From assembly GCF_010726645.1 (NCBI RefSeq), contig NZ_AP022563.1:3720001-3784000 (forward strand): a DNA stretch of 64,000 nucleotides. The letters run 5' to 3'. Under the pieces are notes generated by a model. The model searched no databases. It saw only the letters and a list, made by a program, of their open reading frames with translations, and was not told the origin of the DNA. Shown here piece after piece: positions 27,984-37,511 of this stretch. This DNA comes from Mycolicibacterium duvalii (GTDB lineage Bacteria > Actinomycetota > Actinomycetes > Mycobacteriales > Mycobacteriaceae). Within the stretch, counting starts at the first letter, position 1. Every line of letters starts with the position of its first letter. Both the position numbers and the translations under genes were made by a program.

Positions 27984-28943
27984 TCATCCTCCCGGAGGCA
28001 CGATGTGGGGCGGCGGCATTCCGCCGATGATGGCGCCCATGTTGCGCAGCGCGGGATTGCCCTGATCCCAGTAGCTGCTGTGCGCGGCGATGGAGGGCAG
28101 ATCCAGAATGGGCGGTCCGGTGTTCGGCCCAGCCGCTGCCTGCAGCTGGATGGCGCCGAAGCCATCCGTGGTGGGGCTCGAACCGAGCGTGAAGCCGGTC
28201 GCCAGGTTGATCGGGTCGAAGCGGGCGCGGGTCGCGTACACGTCGGCGCCCGCACCGAGGCCGAGATCCGCGGCCTGGTCCACCAGCATGCCGGGGCTGC
28301 CGACGGCGATGACGTTGTCGACCTCGAGTTCGTTGCCACCGGACGCGGCAGCCCCGACCAAGGTGGAACCGTAGCTGTGACCGATGACCGTGTTGACTGA
28401 CTGTCCACCCTCGTGGGTAACGCGCATCCCCTCCTGGAAAGCCGCCAAGTCGGCGCCACCACCCCGCGCGAAATCCGGTGAGGCCGCATCGAACAGGTCC
28501 ATCGGCCGGTCGTAGCCCATCCAGGTCGTGACGGAAAGATCCTCCGGCGCGAGGTCTTGGTTTGCCCGCAAAGCCGCCTGAAACATCGCCTCGGCATCCT
28601 CGGTGCTGTACGGCATGCGCACCAGGTCCTGCCCCGTTCCCGGAACGAAAGTGGCGCTGTGGGAGGCAGTATCGGGATTGCCGATCGACACTGCTGCGCG
28701 CCCCTGATCGTCGAGCAGGCCGAGCAGGCGCGGTGTGCCGTCGTTGGACTGCAACTCGGCCTGCACGGTGGCCAACCCGTCGAGCTGATGCCTGGCCGCA
28801 TCCAGGCGGCCACGCCATTCCCGGTAGGCGGCCGGCGGGTTGGGGTTCGGTGAGACGGGCGGCCCCGCAGCCCAGTTCGGGTGTTCCGCTGCTATCCGGT
28901 CGATATCGGCCTGCGCCGACTGTGTGAGTTCGGCGAGATTCAT
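27984..28943 (-). CDS. Alpha/beta hydrolase, DUF1023 type
   Basis: The protein has 319 residues, starting at the ATG at 28943 (MNLAELTQSAQADIDRIAAE). The frame stays open much further upstream, but that region is antisense to the next gene. Recognisable features are DRPMDLFDAASPDFARGGGADLAAF, then the nucleophile elbow VIGHSYGSTLVG (GHSYG), and a conserved VGSPGM. These are the hallmarks of the actinobacterial DUF1023 alpha/beta hydrolases. The final part has a histidine in IAAHSSYW that could complete the triad. No signal peptide is visible. It forms a two-gene unit with the downstream lipoprotein. Substrate is unknown. Confidence 0.85.
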   Translation of the reverse strand: MNLAELTQSAQADIDRIAAEHPNWAAGPPVSPNPNPPAAYREWRGRLDAARHQLDGLATVQAELQSNDGTPRLLGLLDDQGRAAVSIGNPDTASHSATFVPGTGQDLVRMPYSTEDAEAMFQAALRANQDLAPEDLSVTTWMGYDRPMDLFDAASPDFARGGGADLAAFQEGMRVTHEGGQSVNTVIGHSYGSTLVGAAASGGNELEVDNVIAVGSPGMLVDQAADLGLGAGADVYATRARFDPINLATGFTLGSSPTTDGFGAIQLQAAAGPNTGPPILDLPSIAAHSSYWDQGNPALRNMGAIIGGMPPPHIVPPGG

Positions 28944-29000
28944 CCGGTCCGTGCACCAATTTCCTGCGCCGCCGACCACCGCCGCCCTACATTCGTCGCA

Positions 29001-29930
29001 GTGGCCAACCCGATGCGTCATCCGATTCGCGTCCCCCGGACCGAAAAGCCACGGGCCGAGGGCCGCTTCTATCTGCCCTCTGGACGCCGACTGGGCTTCG
29101 CCGAATTCGGCGACCCGGCCGGTGACGCCGTGCTGTGGTTCCACGGCACCCCGGGCGGGCGGCGCCAATTCCCGCTGTGCGGGCGGCGCGCGGCCGAGAA
29201 GCTCGGGCTGCGGGTGGTGGTCGTCGGGCGGCCCGGCAGCGGGTTGTCCGACCCGCACCCGTACACCTCGATCGCCGACTGGGCCCACGACGTGTCCCAC
29301 GTCGCCGACGCGCTCGGCGCCGAAGAGCTGGCGGTGGCCGGGCTGTCCGGCGGCGGGCCTTACGCGCTGGCCTGCGCCGCGGTCCCGCCACTGAAAACCC
29401 GGGTCAAAGCTGTCGCGGTGCTCGGCGGTGTCGTCCCGTCGGTCGGGCCCGACGCGCTGGCCACCGGTGCGGTCGACCTGGCCCGCCGTTTCGCCCCACT
29501 GCTGCACATGCTGCGCCAGCCCCTGGCCCAGAGCGCCAATCTCGTGATCATGCCGCTGATTCCGTTGGCGCACTTCGCCTGCCGGGCCTACGCCGGCGTG
29601 GTCCCCGAAGGAGACCGCCGGGTGCTGCACGACCCGGAGATGGAAGGGATGTTCATCGACGATCTGGTGCTGGTGGCCAAGGGCCGCTTCCAGGCGATCG
29701 TCGACGACGCCCGGCTGTTCGGGCGCGACTGGGGTTTCCGGCTCGCCGACGTGTCCGCGCCGGTGCGCTGGTGGCACGGCGACGCCGACAACATCGTGCC
29801 GCTGGCCGAGGCCCAGGCCGCCGTCGATCGGCTGCCCAGCGCCGAACTCGTCCTGCGCCATGCCGAAAGCCACCTCGGCGGTTTCGCCACCGCCGACGAA
29901 GTACTCACCTACCTGAGGGCCCACCTATGA
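29001..29930 (+). CDS. Alpha/beta fold hydrolase
   Basis: The protein has about 309 residues. GTG at 29001 (VANPMRHPIR) or ATG at 29013 could be the start. The frame is open to 28881, but that would run into the divergent gene. The oxyanion HGTPGG motif follows LWF, the nucleophile elbow is GLSGGGPYALA, the acid is in WWHGDADNIVP, and the histidine is near ESHLGGF. These are typical alpha/beta hydrolase features, close to the haloperoxidase/epoxide hydrolase-like family. It is cytoplasmic as far as can be seen. The stop overlaps the ATG of the LpqH-family gene (ATGA), which implies coupling. Confidence 0.88.
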   Translation: MANPMRHPIRVPRTEKPRAEGRFYLPSGRRLGFAEFGDPAGDAVLWFHGTPGGRRQFPLCGRRAAEKLGLRVVVVGRPGSGLSDPHPYTSIADWAHDVSHVADALGAEELAVAGLSGGGPYALACAAVPPLKTRVKAVAVLGGVVPSVGPDALATGAVDLARRFAPLLHMLRQPLAQSANLVIMPLIPLAHFACRAYAGVVPEGDRRVLHDPEMEGMFIDDLVLVAKGRFQAIVDDARLFGRDWGFRLADVSAPVRWWHGDADNIVPLAEAQAAVDRLPSAELVLRHAESHLGGFATADEVLTYLRAHL

Positions 29931-30349
29931 GAAAACCGCTCGTGCTGACCGTCGCCGCCGCCGCCCTGACCGCGGGCTGCGGCCTGACCGGCACCGCGTC
30001 GACCGAGCCGCCCGCCCAGTCCGGGTTCCTGCGCATCGACGGCCGCCAGGAGTCCACCCGGTCGGTGCAGTGCACGCAGACGCAGTGGCTGATGACCATC
30101 GACGCGACCGGCAACGAGGGCCAAGCGCGGGCGTTCGTCGAGCTGGGCGGTCTGCAACCGCGCGTCACCAGCGTCAGCATGCAGGGCATCGAGGGCCACC
30201 ACGGCGTCGCCGACCGCGACACCGGCGACATCGAGGTCACCGTCAACGACCACAACGTCTACACCATCACCGGCACCGTCGTCGGCAACGACGGCACCAC
30301 CCCGGGCGGCTCCCGGTCGATGCCGTTCGAGATCAAGGCCCCGTGCTGA
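29927..30349 (+). CDS. LpqH-family lipoprotein
   Basis: The protein has 140 residues and starts within the stop of the hydrolase gene (ATGA). Signal MRKPLVLTVAAAALTAGCG has a lipobox TAGC. The mature domain follows the 19-kDa antigen (LpqH) pattern: RIDG, a cysteine in VQCTQTQ, a VTSVSMQGIEG loop, YTITGTVVGND and a closing MPFEIKAPC, where the two cysteines probably pair. In pathogens LpqH is a surface TLR2 ligand. In environmental species the role is unclear. It ends two bases from the convergent DUF1206 gene. Confidence 0.88.
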   Translation: MRKPLVLTVAAAALTAGCGLTGTASTEPPAQSGFLRIDGRQESTRSVQCTQTQWLMTIDATGNEGQARAFVELGGLQPRVTSVSMQGIEGHHGVADRDTGDIEVTVNDHNVYTITGTVVGNDGTTPGGSRSMPFEIKAPC

Positions 30350-30350
30350 G

Positions 30351-31160
30351 TCACATCCGCGAAAAACGCGTCAACGCAAAGCTGTACAGACCGTAGGCCG
30401 CGAACCCCGCCGCGGCGGCCACCAGCATCGTCTGCCCGAACTGCGCGTCACCGATCGCCTCCACCGCGGCGTCGAGCCCGGTCGCCCGCGTCGGGTCGTG
30501 CAGGAACGTTGCGCCGATCACCGAAGTCCCCGCCGCGAACAACACCAAACCCTCCGCGACATGCCCGCACATGCCCAGCACCGTGATCAACGGGCCACCG
30601 GGCACGGTCAGATCCTCGAGGAACTTCTTCGACGCCCCCTTGTAGACGAAGTAGCCGCCGAACCCGGCGATGGCCAAGCCGACAGCCACCAGGACGGCCT
30701 GCCCGCCGTCGGATTGCATCAACCGCGCGCTGAGGCCTTCGGCCCGCTCACTGCCCTGCCGGCCCACCCCCAGCGCGAACTGAACGGCGGCGAAGGCCAG
30801 CCCTAGATAGAGCAGAGCCAGGCCAAACGCTTTGAGCCGGTTGATCAGTGGAGACTCGCGCATGTGCGCGAAGCTGTGCTCCCCGGGGTGCAGGCCCAGC
30901 ACCGTCTCGGCCAGCCGCCACAGGGCCAACGCCACCAGTCCGAACGCGACGACCCACAGCGAGGCCTCCCCGCCGGGCTGGGCGGCCAGCGTCGCCAGCG
31001 CGCCGGTCTGGTCGGCGTCGCCCGTCGACCCGAACGCGATCTGCAGGATGATGTAGGCGATCAGCACGTGCAACAGCCCGCTGACGGGGTAGCCGGCGCG
31101 GGCGATCCATTCCACGGTGCGGCTGTCGGTGGCCCGGTTCACCGCGCCCTTGAAGCTCAT
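30351..31160 (-). CDS. DUF1206 integral membrane protein
   Basis: I used the ATG at 31160 (MSFKGAVNRATDSRTVEW), where family members usually begin. A GTG at 31187 would add nine residues. The protein has about six membrane segments, among them YPVSGLLHVLIAYIILQIAF, ASLWVVAFGLVALALWRL and AVLVAVGLAIAGFGGYFVYKG. The repeated layout is the DUF1206 signature, common in Actinobacteria and of unknown function. The gene is convergent with the LpqH-family lipoprotein and has no obvious operon partner. Confidence 0.88.
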   Translation of the reverse strand: MSFKGAVNRATDSRTVEWIARAGYPVSGLLHVLIAYIILQIAFGSTGDADQTGALATLAAQPGGEASLWVVAFGLVALALWRLAETVLGLHPGEHSFAHMRESPLINRLKAFGLALLYLGLAFAAVQFALGVGRQGSERAEGLSARLMQSDGGQAVLVAVGLAIAGFGGYFVYKGASKKFLEDLTVPGGPLITVLGMCGHVAEGLVLFAAGTSVIGATFLHDPTRATGLDAAVEAIGDAQFGQTMLVAAAAGFAAYGLYSFALTRFSRM

Positions 31161-31232
31161 GGCCCGCCCTGCCGCAACACCGGACACGGCTACCCCCAGC
31201 GCTCCCAGGCGAAACGGTGGACCGAAGTCACC

Positions 31233-31931
31233 TCACTGCGGCGGGTCGAAGCTGATGACCTTGCCCCGGTTGATCGACACCCAGTCCCTGGCCTCCAGGT
31301 ACGGCCGCAACGTCTCGGTGATCGCCTGCCCGTCGGCGGGCATCTTGGGCCGCTGCAACTCGTAGAGATGCGGGAACTCCGTCCACGCGACGACGGCGTC
31401 CCACAGCCGCACCGCCGCGTCCCCGGTCGGCGGGTCGATGAGCACCGGGCCGAACAGGCACTGGCCGTCGGGGAAGAACAGCGTCGGTACCCCGTAGCCG
31501 CCGGCGTCGACGACGCGCTGATGGTCGGCCATCACCTCGTCGCCGGTCGTCGGGTCGGCGATCGCCGCGTCGACCAGCCCCGGGTCGAAGCCGAGCTCCG
31601 CCAAAAGGTGTCGGGCGACGGCCTTTTCGTGCGGCTTGTGCCCGTCGACGTGCAGCGCCCGCGCCGCGCGCTCGTACCACGCGTCGACGTCGGCCATCGA
31701 CTGCCGGCGCAGCAGCGCGCCGATGCGCATCATCGACCAGCCGTAGGACCACTCCCGCTCCCACGGGTGCTTCTTGCCCTCCTGCCGGTTGATCTCCTCG
31801 AGGCTGAAGAACCGCCAGTTCACCTCCAGACCGGTCCGCTCGCGCACCGCGCGGATCCACCGCGACGTCTGATACGCGAACGGGCACATGACGTCGAAGT
31901 GGAAGTCGACGGCGGTCGGGTGCTCGGTCAC
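31233..31931 (-). CDS. DsbA-family oxidoreductase (Rv2466c/FrnE-like)
   Basis: The protein has 232 residues with a thioredoxin-fold start [18 protein letters not shown]. The usual CxxC is CPFA here, leaving a single active cysteine. A helical insert follows, then the conserved cis-proline loop [13 protein letters not shown]. This is the DsbA/2-hydroxychromene-2-carboxylate isomerase group that includes the mycothiol-dependent reductase Rv2466c. The single cysteine suits a mycothiol-using monothiol mechanism, but that is inference. The start overlaps the end of the preceding mycothiol-dependent isomerase-family gene by 4 nt. Confidence 0.85.
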   Translation of the reverse strand: MTEHPTAVDFHFDVMCPFAYQTSRWIRAVRERTGLEVNWRFFSLEEINRQEGKKHPWEREWSYGWSMMRIGALLRRQSMADVDAWYERAARALHVDGHKPHEKAVARHLLAELGFDPGLVDAAIADPTTGDEVMADHQRVVDAGGYGVPTLFFPDGQCLFGPVLIDPPTGDAAVRLWDAVVAWTEFPHLYELQRPKMPADGQAITETLRPYLEARDWVSINRGKVISFDPPQ

Positions 31932-32716
31932 ATCGTGAACCTCAGGTTGCGGGCGGCGCGGTCACCCAGCTCGTCGTCGCCCTGCCAGCGGATCGCGCCG
32001 GAGTCGATCTGCGCCTGCGGATCGATGCGCCCGCAGGCGAGTTGGATGAACGTCGTCGAGTCGGTCGTCACCGTCACGTCGGGGTTGTCGAGGTGGTCGA
32101 CCCGCTTGGCCCGGCCGTCGACGGCGACGTGGAGCTGACGGACGATCGGTCCGGTGAGGTCGAATGTGAGGCTCTTGCCCTCGGGCAGGCCGACCTTCTT
32201 CCCGACGATGTAGCCGATCGAGTTCTCCACCTGGGCCAGCGCCATCTCCGCCGGGACACCGGTGTCGTCGGTCGCGCGGCCCAGCGGGGTGGTGATGTCG
32301 CGTTCGTGCACCCAGATGTCGAAGACGCGGATCTGCAGGAACCGGCCGTAGGTGCCCGGCCCGACGGGCATCCAGGACGGCCGGTCGAGGTCCTCGCTGG
32401 ACAGGGCGGCCAGGTCACGGCGGCGGCGGTCGAAGACCGCGCGCATCTTCTCCACGTACGGGCTGGTGTCGGCGAAGAACTCCGCCGCCCGCTCGAACGG
32501 CGGCAGCGTGGTGTCGTCCTCGGGCAACCAGCCGGCCATCACGGCCTCGATGCTGACGACGTGGTCGACCACGCCGCGGACATCCCAGTCCGGGCACAGG
32601 GACTGCGTCTGCCATTCGTCGTCGCTGAGGTCGGCGCACAGTGTCTCCATCGCGGAGTAACAGTGCTCGAGCGCGCCGCGGATCTCGTCCAGGCTTCGGG
32701 TGTTCGGGGTCGTCAC
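31928..32716 (-). CDS. Maleylpyruvate isomerase-family mycothiol-dependent enzyme
   Basis: The protein has 262 residues. The N-terminal DinB-like four-helix bundle shows the [11 protein letters not shown] motif and later [10 protein letters not shown], supplying histidine ligands for a metal. A C-terminal SCP2-like domain ([17 protein letters not shown]) follows. This is the MDMPI family of mycothiol-dependent thiol transferases and isomerases. It forms a coupled pair with the DsbA-like gene, so both may work on mycothiol-linked detoxification. The substrate cannot be read from sequence. Confidence 0.9.
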   Translation of the reverse strand: MTTPNTRSLDEIRGALEHCYSAMETLCADLSDDEWQTQSLCPDWDVRGVVDHVVSIEAVMAGWLPEDDTTLPPFERAAEFFADTSPYVEKMRAVFDRRRRDLAALSSEDLDRPSWMPVGPGTYGRFLQIRVFDIWVHERDITTPLGRATDDTGVPAEMALAQVENSIGYIVGKKVGLPEGKSLTFDLTGPIVRQLHVAVDGRAKRVDHLDNPDVTVTTDSTTFIQLACGRIDPQAQIDSGAIRWQGDDELGDRAARNLRFTM

Positions 32717-32772
32717 AGCTCTTCTCTAGTCCTGTCGCTGGCTGAACGCGGCGAAACACGCGGAAAAGACCG

Positions 32773-34503
32773 TCAACCTCCGCACACCACCTTGGGAATC
32801 GGGTCATAACGCACCGTGTGGGACTCTCGGCGAGTCTCGCCCGTGGCGATGTCGCGCAGGGTGCGGGTGTCGGTGATGGTGAATCCCGGTGCGCCGCTGC
32901 TGGCGCTGCACGACTCCCCTTCCGGGATGGTGATCGTCCTGGGGCTCGTCGGCGCCGACCGCGCACTCTGCGCCGACGTCACCTCGTAGCGTTTGATCCC
33001 CACCACCTCGACCGTGATCGACGACGATGTCCAGGTGGTCCGGATCTGCACCGGGGTCGGTCCGTCGTTGCGGAACTTGACGTCGATGGCGTCGCCGAAG
33101 ACGGTGGCCTCCCGGCCCGCCGGATAGCGGCTGATGTAGTAGCTGTGCTCCTGATGCTCGACGAGTTCCATGCCGGCGAAGTACGCCGCGTTGAACAGCG
33201 TGGTGGCCACCTGGGACACGCCTCCCCCGACGCCGCTGTCCGGCCTGCCGTTCAGGATGATGCCGGCCTCGACATAGCCGTTGGCGGCGGTGCGCGGGTT
33301 GGTGGCGCCGTTGAGGCTGAACGTCTCGCCGGGCGCGACGACGAGGCCGTCGATGGCGCCCGCGGCGCGTTTGATGTTGACACCCGAGTCACCGGCAAAG
33401 CCCGACGTCTGGAATTCGCCGATGACCTGGACGGGACCGAGCGCCTCGATGTCGGCGGTGGTGAACGTCGCGGGCTCGTCCACATACACGGCCGCGAGCT
33501 CGCGATCGGTGGTGTCGGTCAGCACGTCCATCAGGTCGGCGAGGGTCTGGTCATAGTCGATGCGACGGCCGTCCTGTGACGGCACCTTCACCGGCGGGGA
33601 CACCGCGAAGTCGATGGTCGCGTCGCGCCGAGGTGTCTCGGACCCGGCGAGCTGGGGCCTGGCCACGTCGGCGATGACGGTCTCGTCGACGGTCGCCACG
33701 ATGTCGCCGTCCTCGACGTCGAACGACAGTGCTGCAGCGATGACGTCCTCGTCGATGATCGCCCGGGTGTCGTCGTCACCGTTGATGACCACCGGCGCAG
33801 AGACCGCCGGCGCGGCGATGTCGTCGATGGCAGCCTCGACGTCGGACGCCGTTGTGCGGGTATCCAATTCCACGACGGGCAGATCCACTGTGCCGCCGGT
33901 GGCCCAGTCGCGCTTGAGGAGTTCGGCGGCGGCGTCGATGTCGAGCCGGCGGCCGGCCTCCGGAGGCATCGCGACGGGTTCGCGACCCTCGAAGCGCACG
34001 GTGCCCTCGACCGGATCCTGGGCGACGTCGGCCCCCAGTTGCCCGAGGGCGGCGGTGAGTGCCTCGTCGTCGGCGGTGGACACGACGCCGATCTCCCGCG
34101 AGGTGAAGAACGATGAGAGGCGGGTGAACGGGTTCAGGGGTTGGTCGCCGGCGGCGTCGACGGTGGCGTGCCAGTCGACGGACAGACCGGCCGACGTCGG
34201 GTCGATGGTGCTGCGCTCGGCGCCGGCGGTGACGGGGATGGGTTGGGTTGTTCGCGGGGTGACCTCGGCGCGCAACCGTTGCTCCGCGTCGCGCAGCGTC
34301 AGACCGCCGATGGGCACGCCTGCAGCGGTCACTCCCCGGACCACCCTGTCTTTGCTGTACAGCAGGTCACCGAGGTAGGCGCCGATCAGCAACACCAACG
34401 GTGTGGCGAGGACGGCCAACAGACGCCGTCGACGGCGGGATCTCGGGGGTTCGGCCGGCGCGGTCGCGGCAATGACCTGTGGTTGCGCTCTGTCGGCCCG
34501 CAT
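32773..34503 (-). CDS. VanW family protein
   Basis: The protein has 576 residues. An N-terminal membrane anchor (RRRRLLAVLATPLVLLIGAYLG) is followed by two YoaR-like putative peptidoglycan-binding repeats (VTAAGVPIGGLTLRDAEQRL opens the first). The VanW domain follows: FSLNGATNPRTAANGYVEAG, then GVGGGVSQVATTLFNAAYFAG and YYISRYPAGREATVF. It is anchored outside the membrane. The family is linked to vancomycin-resistance clusters by name only. No van genes are present here, so a general cell-wall role is likely. Confidence 0.92.
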   Translation of the reverse strand: MRADRAQPQVIAATAPAEPPRSRRRRRLLAVLATPLVLLIGAYLGDLLYSKDRVVRGVTAAGVPIGGLTLRDAEQRLRAEVTPRTTQPIPVTAGAERSTIDPTSAGLSVDWHATVDAAGDQPLNPFTRLSSFFTSREIGVVSTADDEALTAALGQLGADVAQDPVEGTVRFEGREPVAMPPEAGRRLDIDAAAELLKRDWATGGTVDLPVVELDTRTTASDVEAAIDDIAAPAVSAPVVINGDDDTRAIIDEDVIAAALSFDVEDGDIVATVDETVIADVARPQLAGSETPRRDATIDFAVSPPVKVPSQDGRRIDYDQTLADLMDVLTDTTDRELAAVYVDEPATFTTADIEALGPVQVIGEFQTSGFAGDSGVNIKRAAGAIDGLVVAPGETFSLNGATNPRTAANGYVEAGIILNGRPDSGVGGGVSQVATTLFNAAYFAGMELVEHQEHSYYISRYPAGREATVFGDAIDVKFRNDGPTPVQIRTTWTSSSITVEVVGIKRYEVTSAQSARSAPTSPRTITIPEGESCSASSGAPGFTITDTRTLRDIATGETRRESHTVRYDPIPKVVCGG

Positions 34504-34652
34504 GACTGTTCGATCCTCAACTCATCGCTCGCGCTGTTCTTGCACACGTCGGCGCGCAGCGCACTGACGCCAGCGTAGCGATTCGACATCTGGCGGCTCT
34601 TTTCCAGATCCTCGGCGTCACGGCGACGTCATGCCGCGCGCGCCGCCGGGAC

Positions 34653-35798
34653 TCAGGCCGAGGCGAGTTCGGCGTAGACCGCCGCTTCGAAGCCCAGGAT
34701 CGTCGCGACCATCTTGTCGTCGAAGAACGGCAGCAGCTGCGTCGCGATCACCGCGCCGATGCCCGCCTTGCGGTCGATCCAGAAGAAACTGTTGAACAGT
34801 CCCGACCAGTCGGCCGAGCCGGCGCTGCGCATGCCGGGCAGGTCGACCAGGTACAGGTGGAAGCCCAGGCCCCAGCCCTGCGGCACGTCGAGCAGCTCGA
34901 CCGGACGGGCCAGCTCGGGGATGGTCGGCTCCATCCCCTTCGGCAGCGGCGCCCCGTCGAGGTGATCACGCAGCGCCAGCTCGACCGTCTCCTGCTTGAG
35001 GATGCGCGCCCCGTCGAGCTCGCCGCCGTTGAGCCAGGCCCGCACGAACCGGCCGTAGTCGGCCACCGTCCCGTAGGACCCGTGGCCGGCGGCGTCCCAC
35101 TCCGGCTGGGCCGGCAGGTCCAGGTCGGTGGGCACCAGGCTGCCGTCGGGCGCCCGGAACCGGATGGGCAGCAAGCGGGCGCGCTGCTCGTCGCTCGGGT
35201 CGAACGTCGAGTCGGTCATGCCCAGTGGGCGGTAAATGTGCTCGGCGAGGTAGTCGGCCAGCGTCTGGCCGCTGACCGCCTCGACGACCATGCCGAGCCA
35301 GTCGGTGCTGACGCCGTATTCCCACACCGTGCCGGGGTCGTGCACCAGCGGCGCGCTGAGGCTCTGCTTGACGCCCGACAGCGGATGCGGGAAGTCCTTC
35401 TCGTTGCAGTAGGCGTAGAGCTTCTCGTTGAGGAAGTGGTAGCCGCAGCCGGCGGTGTGGTTCATCAGATGCCGGACCGTGGCCTGGGTCCTGGGGGCCC
35501 GCAGCACCGGCTCGCGGCCCTCGAAGCGCTCGAGCACCTGCAGCTCCCCGAACTCGGGCACGATCGACGCGACGGGCGCATCCAGGTCGATACGTCCCTG
35601 TTCGACGAGCTGCAGCGCCGCGGTGGTCGCGACGGCCTTGGTCATCGACGCGTTACGGAACATGCTGTCGGGCTTGGCATCTCCCGCGGCACCCTGGTAC
35701 AGCACGCCGTCGCGGTCGACCACCGTGGCGGCGACACCGTGCAGCGCCCCGCCGGCGGTCGCGTTGTGGAGAAGCTCGTCGATTCGTTCGAACGCCAT
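34653..35798 (-). CDS. Serine hydrolase, class C beta-lactamase/esterase family
   Basis: The protein has 381 residues. The SxxK nucleophile is SMTK in FRNASMTKAVATTAAL, and the tyrosine motif is in WEYGVSTDWLG. A late HLYLVDLPGMRSAGSADWSGLFNS supplies the KTG-equivalent region. No signal peptide is visible (MAFERIDELLHNATAGG), which points to a cytoplasmic esterase of the LipE/EstB type rather than a secreted beta-lactamase. It stands alone between the VanW gene and the kinase gene. Confidence 0.9.
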   Translation of the reverse strand: MAFERIDELLHNATAGGALHGVAATVVDRDGVLYQGAAGDAKPDSMFRNASMTKAVATTAALQLVEQGRIDLDAPVASIVPEFGELQVLERFEGREPVLRAPRTQATVRHLMNHTAGCGYHFLNEKLYAYCNEKDFPHPLSGVKQSLSAPLVHDPGTVWEYGVSTDWLGMVVEAVSGQTLADYLAEHIYRPLGMTDSTFDPSDEQRARLLPIRFRAPDGSLVPTDLDLPAQPEWDAAGHGSYGTVADYGRFVRAWLNGGELDGARILKQETVELALRDHLDGAPLPKGMEPTIPELARPVELLDVPQGWGLGFHLYLVDLPGMRSAGSADWSGLFNSFFWIDRKAGIGAVIATQLLPFFDDKMVATILGFEAAVYAELASA

Positions 35799-35924
35799 CC
35801 TCAGACTCCTCTGCCTTCGACAGCAGCCATCATCGCATCATCGCGACCGCCGGATCGAGACTGCGTCCAGGGTGGCAACTTGCGAAGCGAACCGCACCGT
35901 CAGCGCAGACTCAACGAGAACCGA

Positions 35925-37442
35925 CTAGCTCGGGCCGTACTCCAGCGCCGGCTCGGCGGAATCCACGCTGCCGCGGCTCGAGATCGTCAGCTGGTCGGGC
36001 TGTACGTCGTAGCGCGCGCCGTCGTCGGGGTTCACGGCGACGAAGCCGTCGCCGGAGCGGCGCGCGTTCTCCAGCCGAATGTTGGCGCCGTCGCGCAGCC
36101 GCTCGCCGCGGTAGTAGTAGTCGCCGTCGGAGGTCTCGCAGATGATCGCCAGCGACAGCGATGTCCGGATCGCGGCCGCCGGCTCGCTGGAGGAGTCGCA
36201 GCGGGCGGTGTGGCCCACGAAGCCCTGCGAATCGGTGCCCGACACCCCGGAGATGCCCTCGCCGTCACCGGGGCGGGAGGTCGTCGGTGACGAGGACGTC
36301 GGCGTATCCGACGTCGGTGCCGGAGCCAGGGGCGATCGCGCTGTCGAGGAACCGGTGTCCCCGCTGCTGAACACCAGCACCAGCGCCAGCACCAACGCCG
36401 CGGCCAGCAGGGCCACCGTGGTGACGATCAAGCCGACCTGGCCCGGGCCGAAGCGCCGCGCCGGCCGCGGGGCCGGCGGCGGGGTGGGCGCCGGCGGATA
36501 CGGCGCGTACCCGGTCTCCGCCGGGTTGGGATACACCCGGGAGAACTGCCGTGTCGACCGCGGCGGCTCAGCCGGCGGTGACGGAGCGGGAGCCGGGGCC
36601 GCCGGGGCGGACACCGCCGCGGACGCCGCCCGCGCCAGCTCGCCGGCCGACGGATAGCGGGCATCCGGGGTCTTCGCCATCCCGCGTGCGACGACGTCGT
36701 CGAAGGTGCGGGGCACCCCACGGCGCATGATGCTCGGCCGCGGCGGCGGGGAGAACATGTGGGCGCTCATCACCTGCCGCAGATCGCCGGCGTCATAGGG
36801 CGCCCGGCCGGTCAGCGCCTCGTAGAGCAGACACGCCAGCGAGTAGATGTCCGAGGCCGGGCCGCCACGCTCCCCGCTGAAGCGCTCCGGCGCCATGTAC
36901 GCGCTGGACCCGACCACCAGGCCGGTCGACGTCACCGAGGCCTCGCCGCCGCCGTGCGCGATGCCGAAGTCGACCAGGTAGCAGAAGTCGTCAGCGGTCA
37001 GCAGCACGTTCTCGGGTTTGATGTCGCGGTGCACCAGGCCGTTGGCGTGCGCGTCGTCCAGCGCCGCGGCCACCTGGCGCAGGATCGCCACCGCCCGCGC
37101 CGGCGGCAGCGGACCGTCGCGGCGCAGCACCTCCTTGAGGCTGACGCCCTCCACCAACCGCATGTCGATGTAGAGCACGCCGTCGATCTCACCGAAGTTG
37201 TGCACCGGGATGACGTGCGGTTCCTGCAGCCGCGCGGCGACCCGGGACTCTCGGCGGAACCGATGCTGAAAGCTCGGGTCGGCGGCCATCTCCGGTCGCA
37301 GCAGCTTGATCGCGACCATGCGTTCCCGCTCGGTGTCGTAGGCGCGGTACACCTCGCCCATGCCCCCGACGCCGATCAGCGACTGCAGCTCATAGGGCCC
37401 GAACCGGGTGCCCAGCCGAGCGCCACCCTTCGTCGAGCTCAC
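35925..37442 (-). CDS. Transmembrane Ser/Thr protein kinase (Pkn family)
   Basis: The protein has 505 residues and a GTG start. Kinase motifs are complete: glycine loop GVGGMG at 24-29, catalytic Lys46 in VAIK, HRDIKPEN at 138-145, DFG at 158-160, and an activation loop with Ser/Thr (SVTSTG) before APE at 184-186. It is an active RD-type kinase. A Pro/Ala-rich linker leads to one membrane segment (VGLIVTTVALLAAALVLAL, about 340-360). A Thr/Ser-rich stalk and an extracellular domain of about 100 residues with two cysteines follow. It resembles PknE/PknF/PknJ types, but the sensor domain does not allow a name. A signal-transduction role at the cell surface is expected. Confidence 0.93.
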   Translation of the reverse strand: MSSTKGGARLGTRFGPYELQSLIGVGGMGEVYRAYDTERERMVAIKLLRPEMAADPSFQHRFRRESRVAARLQEPHVIPVHNFGEIDGVLYIDMRLVEGVSLKEVLRRDGPLPPARAVAILRQVAAALDDAHANGLVHRDIKPENVLLTADDFCYLVDFGIAHGGGEASVTSTGLVVGSSAYMAPERFSGERGGPASDIYSLACLLYEALTGRAPYDAGDLRQVMSAHMFSPPPRPSIMRRGVPRTFDDVVARGMAKTPDARYPSAGELARAASAAVSAPAAPAPAPSPPAEPPRSTRQFSRVYPNPAETGYAPYPPAPTPPPAPRPARRFGPGQVGLIVTTVALLAAALVLALVLVFSSGDTGSSTARSPLAPAPTSDTPTSSSPTTSRPGDGEGISGVSGTDSQGFVGHTARCDSSSEPAAAIRTSLSLAIICETSDGDYYYRGERLRDGANIRLENARRSGDGFVAVNPDDGARYDVQPDQLTISSRGSVDSAEPALEYGPS

Positions 37443-37511
37443 ATGCCGTCCTTCCGTCGTCGCCTGCCGGGCGATAGGTTTCCCGCATCCCGCGGCCCCC
37501 TAACCGCCGGG

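Noticed and set aside
27984-29924. A 646-residue version of the DUF1023 hydrolase
   Set aside because: The extra N-terminus is antisense to the plus-strand alpha/beta hydrolase. The true protein starts at MNLAELTQ (28943).
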